From NCBI GenBank assembly GCA_024699595.1, contig JAILPG010000196.1:1-5516 (forward strand): a stretch of 5,516 nucleotides of DNA, written 5' to 3'. Source of the DNA: Lachnospiraceae bacterium. Its GTDB lineage: Bacteria > Bacillota_A > Clostridia > Lachnospirales > Lachnospiraceae. How positions within the stretch are numbered: the first letter of the stretch is position 1; the number at the start of each line of letters is the position of its first letter. Under the pieces are notes generated by a model. That model ran no database searches. It saw only the letters and a list, made by a program, of their open reading frames with translations, and was not told where the DNA came from. A program made the position numbers and the translations under genes. Shown piece after piece: positions 1 through 5,516 of the stretch.

Positions 1-2201
1 CCCTTAAAAACACCTGGGCGCTTCTTGACAGATCCATATATACGGGAGACAGATTAAGATCGAATATGAAGGCGCTTACATTTGTAAGTGCTGTTTCGGC
101 TGCGATGGGCTTTATCATGTTGGTCATCAACATCTGCCTGCGCATTCCTGCACTGATCTTTGCTTCTTCATGCTCTTTTTTAGCGGGGCTCGGATGCGGC
201 ATCTGTTCCCATGTGTTGAAGAACCGGGAGCTTGCGGTCAAGTTTCCGGTATTCTTCAGTCTGGCCTTCTGCACCGTGTATGCCTTTACGGGGGCTGCCG
301 ACGGATCAGCCATTCTCTGGTCAGTGATGATCCCCATCGGAATGAGCTATTTTGTCAGTGTAAAATACGGGATAATGTTTTCGACGTATTACACGATCCT
401 GTACATAATAATCTTTTACACTCCGCTCAAATCCATTTATTCACCGTACTATACCAGAGAGTTCATTGTCCGCTTTCCGCTTATGTATGCGGGGCTGTCT
501 CTTTTTACCGAAATGGCAATGGTACAGTATCACAGGACTGCGCTGTTTGAGATCGATCACGCAAACTGGCTGACAGAAGAGGTAGAAAGACAGACCGCCG
601 TTGTAAAGGAACAGAGCAGAAAGATCTCCCAGATGTCCTTTGAGACCATATATGCGCTTGCAAACGCGATCGATGCAAAGGATCCCTGCACCAAAGATCA
701 TTCGTCACGCGTAAGCCGCTACAGCGCAAAGCTTGCTGAGGCGCTTTCCTGGGATAAGGAGCGCATCGAGGATCTTAGATATGCGGCGCTTTTGCATGAC
801 ATCGGCAAGATCGGCGTGCCGGATTCCATCCTGAGCTGTCCGAGGAAGCTGACCGACATCGAGTTTGAGATAATAGAATCCCACACCACCATGGGACGGG
901 ATATGCTCAAGGACAGGATAATGATCAAGATGGCTGATGACATCGCGCTGTCCCATCATGAAAAATATGACGGGACCGGCTATCCGAACGGGCTTATGGG
1001 TGAGGAAATATCCGAAGGAGCGAGGATCGTGGCCATCGCGGATGCCTTTGATGCGATGAATTCGGACAGGATCTACAGAAAAGCTTATGACAGGGATTAT
1101 ATCAGAAATGAGCTTATAAACGGCAGAGGAAAGCAGTTTGACCCGCATTTTACGGATGTATTCATGGGGCTTTGGGACAGAGGCCTGCTGGATGAGATCC
1201 TTAAGGATAACCGGGTGGAAACTACAGAAAACGACGAAGCCTCCTCCGTTCTTCTGCGTGAGGTCGTGGAAACCTTTGTGACCCAGAATGCAAGGGATGA
1301 TATAGACATCACGACAGGAATACTTGGCAGAAACGCCGGAGAGACCGCCATAGCCCAGGCGATGAAGGAAGACAGCGGATGCCTCGCTTTCTTTGATGTT
1401 GATAATCTCAAGAAGATAAATGATACCCACGGACACGAGGCCGGTGACAGGGTACTGCGCCTCATGGGAGATACCCTTTCCGAAAACAGCAAAGATGCTG
1501 TCTGCTGCAGACTCGGCGGAGACGAATTTTTGTTTTTCATGAAGAACGTTTCCGAAAAAGAGGCCGCACAGCGTATTGAAAAGATCTTTGGAGATTTTGA
1601 AACGGGCAAGCAGAAGGATGTTGAGATAGTCATAGCATCACTTTCGGCGGGTGTTGTCATGTGTGCTCCCGAGAATACCTACACCGATACCTACAATAAG
1701 GCCGACAAGGCCCTGTATCATATTAAGAGCAACGGGAAAAACGGTTACTTTTTCTACAATGAAGAGACCGAAGAATCCGAGGATACCGATCTTGACGTGC
1801 GAAAGCTCTTAGACGGCATCAAGACAAGCGGAAGCTACAGCGGAGCGATGAACGTTGAATACAGGGAGTTCACCAAGCTCTACGAGTTTGTATCAAATCT
1901 GCGGCAGCGTTTTTCATACCCGTTCAAGCTTATCGTGATAACTCTTGAAACGGTCGGAAATGAGACGGTCAGCGTCGAAGAGTTTGAGCGCTCGATGTTC
2001 AATATGGAGCAGTCCATCCGTCAGGCCATAAGGGACGTGGATGTGATGACAAGATACAATAACAGACAGTTCCTGGTCATCATGCTCGGAACTGAAAGCG
2101 ACGGTGTGAGACTGGCCGTAAACAGGATCTTCCGCGGATATTATACGATCAACGGAGGCAGTGACCTGATGCCGTCGTATTCCTTCTTAGATATGGAGTG
2201 A
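1..2201 (+). CDS. Membrane HD-GYP / GGDEF c-di-GMP turnover protein with C-terminal degenerate GGDEF (5'-partial)
   Basis: Predicted membrane enzyme that both breaks down and makes cyclic di-GMP. Numbering from the ATG at 66 (711 residues): about six hydrophobic segments (roughly 3-25, 28-50, 57-76, 82-100, 101-120, 134-155); a helical linker (157-190); HD-GYP domain (about 190-375) with H212, H244-D245 in HDIGKIG, H273, H297-H298 and GTGYP (303-307); GGDEF domain (about 411-565) with FDVDNLKKIND (443-453), GHEAGD (456-461) and intact GGDEF (484-488); C-terminal GGDEF-like domain (about 598-711) with NNRQF (665-669) in place of GGDEF. Catalytic motifs of both enzymes are intact, so either activity is possible. 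The ATG at 66 has no good Shine-Dalgarno site, and the frame stays open to base 3 (LKNTWALLDRSIYTGDRL and on), so I treat the gene as cut by the window edge. If the ATG at 66 is used, the gene is complete. Family certain; net activity, ligand of the membrane part and true start unknown. Confidence 0.93.
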   Translation, partial: LKNTWALLDRSIYTGDRLRSNMKALTFVSAVSAAMGFIMLVINICLRIPALIFASSCSFLAGLGCGICSHVLKNRELAVKFPVFFSLAFCTVYAFTGAADGSAILWSVMIPIGMSYFVSVKYGIMFSTYYTILYIIIFYTPLKSIYSPYYTREFIVRFPLMYAGLSLFTEMAMVQYHRTALFEIDHANWLTEEVERQTAVVKEQSRKISQMSFETIYALANAIDAKDPCTKDHSSRVSRYSAKLAEALSWDKERIEDLRYAALLHDIGKIGVPDSILSCPRKLTDIEFEIIESHTTMGRDMLKDRIMIKMADDIALSHHEKYDGTGYPNGLMGEEISEGARIVAIADAFDAMNSDRIYRKAYDRDYIRNELINGRGKQFDPHFTDVFMGLWDRGLLDEILKDNRVETTENDEASSVLLREVVETFVTQNARDDIDITTGILGRNAGETAIAQAMKEDSGCLAFFDVDNLKKINDTHGHEAGDRVLRLMGDTLSENSKDAVCCRLGGDEFLFFMKNVSEKEAAQRIEKIFGDFETGKQKDVEIVIASLSAGVVMCAPENTYTDTYNKADKALYHIKSNGKNGYFFYNEETEESEDTDLDVRKLLDGIKTSGSYSGAMNVEYREFTKLYEFVSNLRQRFSYPFKLIVITLETVGNETVSVEEFERSMFNMEQSIRQAIRDVDVMTRYNNRQFLVIMLGTESDGVRLAVNRIFRGYYTINGGSDLMPSYSFLDME

Positions 2202-2282
2202 TATAGAGATAAAATTTACACATAGTCTGTACCTGCTCTAAAAGAGGTGTGACTTTGGAGATCTGACAGACATGTATGATAT

Positions 2283-2287
2283 AGGAG
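2283..2287 (+). promoter_or_regulatory. Ribosome binding site fixing the TTG start of the thioesterase
   Basis: AGGAG lies six bases before a TTG codon at 2294. The same frame is closed upstream by TAG at 2282-2284, and the next in-frame ATG is residue 34, inside the conserved first hot-dog domain. TTG is therefore the only start that keeps the whole domain. Confidence 0.8.
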
Positions 2288-2293
2288 AACACG

Positions 2294-3028
2294 TTGTATA
2301 AACATAAAGACATAATCAAATTCAGCGAGGTGGATGAGGACAAAAAGCTCGGCATCAAGGGCATCCTAAACTACTTTCAGGATGTTTCGGAGATGCAGTC
2401 GGAGTCCCTTGGTACCGGATATTTAAAGCTTGATACGCACAATTACGGATGGATATTGAATTCCTGGCAGATACAGATCAGAAAGCGTCCGCTTCTTGGA
2501 GACACGATCTGGTCGGCCACTTCCCCGCACAAGTTCAAGGGGATCGAGGGCGACAGGAACTTCTTTATATTCGGGGAAAACGATGAAGTGCTTGTAAACG
2601 CCAACTCGATCTGGTCGTTTTATGACCGTGACAAAAAGACGTTAATGCGGGTGCCTGCCGAGGAGGTCGAGGCCTTTGAGATCTTTGATCCCTATCCTAT
2701 GGACTATGAGCCGCGAAGGATCAACATCAGAAAGATCGATCCGGACGCCTTTGTATTTGATGATAAGATCCGCGTCCGCTACTCGATGATAGATGTCAAT
2801 TCCCATGTAAACAATTCGCAGTACGTCATCATCGCAAGCGACCATTTGAGAAGAGATTACAGATACGATCAGGTCCGCGTGGAGTATGCCAAAATGGCTC
2901 TTCTTGACGATGAGATCATCATAAAGCATTTTGAGGATGACGAAAGATATATCATAAAGCTTGAAAACACGGATGGCGGGATCTTTGCGATATGCGAATT
3001 CAGGGATCTCGGCATACTTGAGGATTGA
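2294..3028 (+). CDS. Acyl-ACP thioesterase (FatA/FatB-like, double hot-dog fold)
   Basis: Predicted cytoplasmic enzyme that hydrolyses acyl-ACP to free fatty acid and ACP, ending chain elongation or adjusting lipid supply. At 244 residues it has the usual length of bacterial members of this family. The N-terminal half opens with FSEVDEDKKLGIKGILNYFQ (10-29), typical of the first hot-dog repeat. The second repeat carries DVNSHVNNSQY (167-177), which contains the family's Asp-x-Asn-x-His signature (D167, N169, H171). The later VEYAKMALLDD (196-206) corresponds to the EYRREC segment of plant FatB, where a Glu and Cys sit; by eye these positions are M201 and A202 here. Translation starts at TTG. 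The gene follows the c-di-GMP protein by 92 bases and precedes the aminopeptidase by 38, suggesting co-transcription with the latter. Family assignment is strong; chain-length preference cannot be read from sequence. Confidence 0.9.
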   Translation: MYKHKDIIKFSEVDEDKKLGIKGILNYFQDVSEMQSESLGTGYLKLDTHNYGWILNSWQIQIRKRPLLGDTIWSATSPHKFKGIEGDRNFFIFGENDEVLVNANSIWSFYDRDKKTLMRVPAEEVEAFEIFDPYPMDYEPRRINIRKIDPDAFVFDDKIRVRYSMIDVNSHVNNSQYVIIASDHLRRDYRYDQVRVEYAKMALLDDEIIIKHFEDDERYIIKLENTDGGIFAICEFRDLGILED

Positions 3029-3066
3029 GAAAGCAAAATTAAAATTATCAACCGGAGGATAAGATC

Positions 3067-4491
3067 ATGAACTATTCAGACAGACTTTTGGATTTTATTG
3101 AAAAGGCGGTATCCCCTTTCCATGCTGTAAAGCAGACTGAGGAGGAGCTGAATCAGGCTGGATTTAAAGAGCTTAAGTCAGATGAGAGCTGGAGCCTTGA
3201 GAACGGTGGAAAATATTATGTAAACCACCATGGCTCCACTCTTTTTGCTTTTACCCTGGGAAAAAAAGATCCCACAAGCGGAAATCTCAGGATAGCCACA
3301 GCACACAGCGATTTTCCCTGCTTAAGGATCAAGACTAATCCCGATATCAAGTCTGATGGCTATGCAAGCCTTAATATCGAGGTATACGGCGGTGCGATCC
3401 TTAACACCTGGCTTGACAGGCCGCTCTCCGTCGCGGGCCGTGTTGCCGTAAAGAGCGATGATGTACTGCATCCCGATATGAGACTTATAGATATTCACAG
3501 GCCCGTCCTCACGATACCGAATGTTGCGATACACATTAACAGAGATGTAAACAAGGGTTATGAGCTCAACAAACAGAAGGAAATGCTGCCAATGGCAGGA
3601 ATCCTCCCCTCGGCACTTGCAAAATCACGGGATTGCGGGAAAGCTTGCAGTGACGCAGGCAGTGCATGCGCAGGCGGCATGATCTCCGGATCCGAAGCAG
3701 AAGATCAGGGAGCTTTCGGGGCAGAGCTTTCCGACGAGCAGAAGAAGGCGCTTGATAAGGATTATTTCCTGAATTTCCTCGCCCATGAGCTTAAGGTGAA
3801 AAAAGAGGATATCCTTGCCTTTGAACTGTGTGCCTATAACTGTGAGAAGGGTTGCTTTGTGGGGATCAATGACGATTTCATCTCGGCCCCGAGGCTTGAC
3901 AACATGACCTCGGTTGTATCGGATATTGTGGGTATCACGGAGGCTTCAAGGGATACAGGCGTCAACGTGATGGCTATATTCGATCATGAGGAGATAGGCT
4001 CAAAGACCAAGCAGGGTGCAGGCTCGATGGCTCTCTCAAATCTCATTGAAAAGATATATTCAGCTCTTTCGGGGCTTTCGGGGCAGGAGCTTTTCAGAAA
4101 CAGACTTGCTGATGCGCTGCTTCTGTCAGTGGATGTGGGACATGCTTTTCACCCTTATATGAGCGATAAATACGATCCCGTAAACAGATCTCTCTTAAAC
4201 AGCGGCGTTGTCGTAAAAGAGGCCGCTTCACAGAGTTATGCGACCGATTCGGAAGCCATAGCCGTTATAATGGGAATGCTGAAAAAATTCGGGATACCTT
4301 ATACTGCATTCGTGAACAGATCCGACGGGACCAGCGGCTCCACACTCGGATCCATCGCATCCTCATACCTTCCGATACTTACGATAGATGTGGGCGTTCC
4401 CCTGCTTGCCATGCATTCGGCAAGGGAGCTGATGGGTGCTAAGGACGAGGACGCATTATGCGAGCTCTTGAAGGCATTCTATAGTGTGTGA
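3067..4491 (+). CDS. apeB: M18 family metallo-aminopeptidase (aspartyl aminopeptidase-like)
   Basis: Predicted cytoplasmic di-zinc exopeptidase that removes N-terminal residues from peptides; M18 enzymes often prefer Asp or Glu, but specificity is not readable here. The 474 residues fit the family. The metal and catalytic set is complete: H80 in TAHSDFP, D278 in PRLDN, E308 (general base) and E309 in DHEEIGS, D356 in SVDVGHAFHP, and H450 in AMHS. These assignments follow by motif from characterised M18 enzymes. The start is secure: GGAGG at 3054-3058, eight bases before ATG. Residues about 185-222 form a Gly/Ala/Ser-rich loop with three cysteines (C190, C194, C201) just before the conserved LNFLAHELKV helix; this is a variable stretch in the family but looks unusually Cys-rich. 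Last gene of the + strand group, followed by a strong terminator. The symbol apeB is used as the common name for bacterial M18 members. Confidence 0.95.
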   Translation: MNYSDRLLDFIEKAVSPFHAVKQTEEELNQAGFKELKSDESWSLENGGKYYVNHHGSTLFAFTLGKKDPTSGNLRIATAHSDFPCLRIKTNPDIKSDGYASLNIEVYGGAILNTWLDRPLSVAGRVAVKSDDVLHPDMRLIDIHRPVLTIPNVAIHINRDVNKGYELNKQKEMLPMAGILPSALAKSRDCGKACSDAGSACAGGMISGSEAEDQGAFGAELSDEQKKALDKDYFLNFLAHELKVKKEDILAFELCAYNCEKGCFVGINDDFISAPRLDNMTSVVSDIVGITEASRDTGVNVMAIFDHEEIGSKTKQGAGSMALSNLIEKIYSALSGLSGQELFRNRLADALLLSVDVGHAFHPYMSDKYDPVNRSLLNSGVVVKEAASQSYATDSEAIAVIMGMLKKFGIPYTAFVNRSDGTSGSTLGSIASSYLPILTIDVGVPLLAMHSARELMGAKDEDALCELLKAFYSV

Positions 4492-4531
4492 CACAGGGAA
4501 AATGCCTGTTACGGCTTATCCGTAAAAATTT

Positions 4532-4620
4532 AAGCCCCTCCGCTTGTATAAATCAAAGCCCCTCCGCTTGTAATATGTTGGAGGGGTTTTGCTGCAATAT
4601 ACAGGAGGGGTTTTGTTGTT
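4532..4620 (+). terminator. Outer arms of a nested, duplicated-arm terminator after apeB
   Basis: CCCCTCC at 4535-4541 pairs with GGAGGGG at 4604-4610, and flanking A-T and G-U pairs extend this to about 4532-4613. A further six pairs, TGTATA (4545-4550) with TATACA (4598-4603), continue the helix inward after a three-base bulge. The 3' side runs into TTTTGTTGTT. This outer helix encloses the complete inner hairpin at 4554-4591. Pairing is read directly; termination is inferred. Confidence 0.7.
4554..4591 (+). terminator. Inner rho-independent terminator hairpin after apeB
   Basis: Twelve-pair stem: CAAAGCCCCTCC (4554-4565) with GGAGGGGTTTTG (4580-4591), one G-U pair, 14-base loop. The T-run at 4587-4590 is the descending arm's end. 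It begins about 60 bases after the aminopeptidase stop codon. CCCCTCCGCTTGTA occurs twice (4535, 4559), and so does GGAGGGGTTTTG (4580, 4604), so alternative pairings with the outer arms are possible. Confidence 0.8.
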
Positions 4621-4623
4621 GGC

Positions 4624-4661
4624 AAAAAAAGGGACGAACACGCCGGTCTACGTTTCGTCCC
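4624..4661 (-). terminator. Rho-independent terminator of the minus-strand 120-residue gene
   Basis: GGGACGAA (4631-4638) pairs with TTCGTCCC (4654-4661), and after a one-base bulge ACG (4640-4642) pairs with CGT (4651-4653), leaving an eight-base loop. Read on the minus strand the hairpin is followed at once by seven T (the A-run at 4624-4630). It lies 36 bases past the stop codon of the minus-strand gene. On the + strand it is followed by TATAGTGACT, so it should act in one direction only. Confidence 0.88.
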
Positions 4662-4697
4662 TATAGTGACTGATTATTCATTTGTTATCTCCTGTGT

Positions 4698-5060
4698 TTA
4701 TACTTTAAAATCTATGGTGCCGTGCTCTGTCAGATCTTCGTAGAAGTCGTTTTCGTTCTTGTCATCCCTCTGTTTCGTTTTGGGTTTTATATAAGTAGGG
4801 GAGGGAGCCGGTGAATCGTAGCGTATGCCGGAATTCTTATCTGACTCCAGTACTTTCAGTATCTGACCGTATCTGTCTTTGTATACCTGAGGCTCCTTTT
4901 TTTCGGCCTTCTTCTGATCTTTGACAGCCTTGTCCATTATGGTGTAGAATCCTGCGATCCCTGTACCCTCACCGGGCGAACCGTCAAGATATCTCTGCAG
5001 CGCCGAAGCATCATAGGCGATCACGGGTGGTCCGTTAAGCTGAGTCATTGTATCCATCAT
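4698..5060 (-). CDS. Small charged protein of unknown function, 120 residues
   Basis: I do not recognise this protein. It looks real because it has an excellent ribosome binding site, codon use like its neighbours and its own terminator. The sequence has two parts. Residues 10-45 (PPVIAYDASALQRYLDGS and on, with a Gly-rich GEGTGIAGFYTIMDKAV stretch) have mixed polarity and could fold. From about 46 onward it is dominated by Lys, Asp and Glu, with a Lys/Glu helix (46-56), a short amphipathic part (59-74), a Pro/Ser segment (83-93: SPAPSPTYIKP) and an acidic C-terminal tail ending TIDFKV. There is no cysteine, signal peptide or membrane segment, so a soluble cytoplasmic protein is likely. Two ATG codons lie in tandem (5060 and 5057); the first has the better spacing of eight bases. 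The gene is convergent with apeB and has no operon partner in the window. Confidence 0.8.
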   Translation of the reverse strand: MMDTMTQLNGPPVIAYDASALQRYLDGSPGEGTGIAGFYTIMDKAVKDQKKAEKKEPQVYKDRYGQILKVLESDKNSGIRYDSPAPSPTYIKPKTKQRDDKNENDFYEDLTEHGTIDFKV

Positions 5061-5068
5061 GGGCTTTT

Positions 5069-5076
5069 CCTCCTTT
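5069..5076 (-). promoter_or_regulatory. Strong ribosome binding site of the 120-residue gene
   Basis: On the minus strand AAAGGAGG (5076 down to 5069) stands eight bases before the first of two adjacent ATG codons. The near-perfect match to the 16S rRNA 3' end is the main reason for accepting the unrecognised gene and its start at 5060. Confidence 0.85.
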
Positions 5077-5264
5077 CTTTTGATCTGTTTCTAACTCTTC
5101 ATGCGGGTCCTCTCTGTCCTGATTATTTGGGTCTTTTCTTTCTTAAATATTTGGATCCTTTACTTCATTTTTCTTCTCTCATTACATATATCGGCATTTT
5201 TTCGGGATTTATTACAGGTGTGTCCTGTTTTGGGTGCATTTTTGCGGTGTTTTTGCATGCTTTT
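5077..5264. other. AT-rich upstream region of the minus-strand gene, no gene seen
   Basis: No open frame here has a ribosome binding site. The minus strand is strongly purine-rich from about 5077 to 5180. A small dyad, ACAGG-TGTGT-CCTGT, lies at 5214-5228, and near-copies of TTTTTGC follow one another at about 5240-5257. The promoter of the 120-residue gene should lie here, but I find no pair of -35 and -10 boxes good enough to name. Confidence 0.5.
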
Positions 5265-5516
5265 ATGGCTAAAACGGCGGAAAATCCGGATTTAGGCATA
5301 AGATCAGGGCAACGGAAGGCGGCAGAAAAAGAGTTTTAATGACTAAAATGGCAGAAAACCTGAATTTAGGCATAAGATCAGGGCAACGGAAGGCGGCAGA
5401 AAAAGAGTTTTTATGGCTAAAATGGCAGAAAATCTGGATTTAGGCATAAAAACAAGAAAATGGAAGGCGGCAGAAAAAGAGTTTTAATGACTAAAATGGC
5501 AGAAAACCTGAATTTA
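5265..5516. repeat. 74-bp tandem repeat array, three full units plus a partial fourth
   Basis: Units start at 5265, 5339, 5413 and 5487, exactly 74 bases apart; the last is cut by the window edge after 30 bases. By eye units 1 and 2 differ at 7 of 74 positions, units 1 and 3 at 9, and units 2 and 3 at 10. The 30 bases seen of unit 4 are identical to unit 2. Units 1 and 3 share diagnostic bases at positions 4, 21, 25 and 74 that differ from unit 2, and unit 4 agrees with unit 2 at the first three, which suggests a 148-bp dimer as higher-order unit. Each unit contains GGC(A/G)GAAAA twice and begins at a small TTTTA/TAAAA dyad. The period is not a multiple of three, so no single frame reads through. 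Function unknown. Confidence 0.92.

Noticed and set aside
2231..2248. Small hairpin CTCT-AAA-AGAG as terminator of the first gene
   Set aside because: Only four pairs and no following T-run.
2202..2293. Promoter before the thioesterase (TAAAAT at 2210-2215 or TATGAT at 2275-2280)
   Set aside because: The first has no acceptable -35 box at 16-18 bases. The second would start transcription at or inside the ribosome binding site.
2202..2293. A c-di-GMP riboswitch linking the first gene to the thioesterase
   Set aside because: The 92-base gap has no recognisable conserved core of the GEMM aptamers and too little stable pairing.
4509..4525. Hairpin TTACGG-CTTAT-CCGTAA just after apeB
   Set aside because: Six pairs but no T-run directly after it on either strand; the stronger terminator follows immediately, so it is at most an accessory structure.
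4488..4673. Possible 61-residue + strand ORF after apeB
   Set aside because: It starts at GTG with no ribosome binding site, runs through both terminators, and its repeated SPSAC and EGFCC phrases are just the duplicated terminator arms translated.
5101..5339. Two + strand hydrophobic small ORFs (5101-5295 and 5127-5339) that could be small membrane proteins
   Set aside because: Neither has a ribosome binding site. Hydrophobicity comes from the T-rich strand, and the second one runs into the tandem repeat.
5265..5516. CRISPR array
   Set aside because: The whole 74-bp unit is conserved, with no constant repeat and variable spacer division, and no cas gene is in the window.

Overview
The window looks like chromosomal DNA from an anaerobic Gram-positive bacterium of the Clostridia, most probably a Lachnospiraceae member near Butyrivibrio. 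This is inferred from the purine-rich Shine-Dalgarno sites, a TTG start behind a good Shine-Dalgarno site, a FatA/FatB-like acyl-ACP thioesterase next to an M18 aminopeptidase, and a multi-domain membrane HD-GYP/GGDEF protein of a style I associate with that family. No marker gene proves the placement.

Left part (1-4491, + strand): three co-directional genes. The first encodes a membrane protein with about six transmembrane segments, an HD-GYP c-di-GMP phosphodiesterase domain, a GGDEF diguanylate cyclase domain and a C-terminal domain that reads as a degenerate second GGDEF domain. Its reading frame is open to the left edge, so the true start probably lies outside the window. After 92 bases comes an acyl-ACP thioesterase gene starting at TTG, and 38 bases later an M18 metallo-aminopeptidase gene (apeB-like) with all metal ligands present. 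The last two probably form an operon. I see no convincing terminator between the first and second genes, so read-through is possible. No functional link between the three is evident.

Middle (4492-4697): a convergent intergenic region. It holds an unusual nested terminator for the + strand genes, with both arms duplicated at the same 24-base offset, and a separate classical terminator for the minus-strand gene.

Right part (4698-5516): a minus-strand gene for a 120-residue, highly charged protein that I do not recognise, with a very good ribosome binding site. Its AT-rich upstream region is followed by a 74-bp tandem repeat array (three full units and part of a fourth) that runs off the right edge. 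The repeat period is not a multiple of three, and the units appear to alternate in a 148-bp higher-order pattern.

The most interesting points are the apparent split of c-di-GMP functions in the first protein (catalytic GGDEF without an I-site, followed by a GGDEF-like domain with no active site but an RxxD in the exact I-site position), the 74-bp array, and the duplicated-arm terminator.
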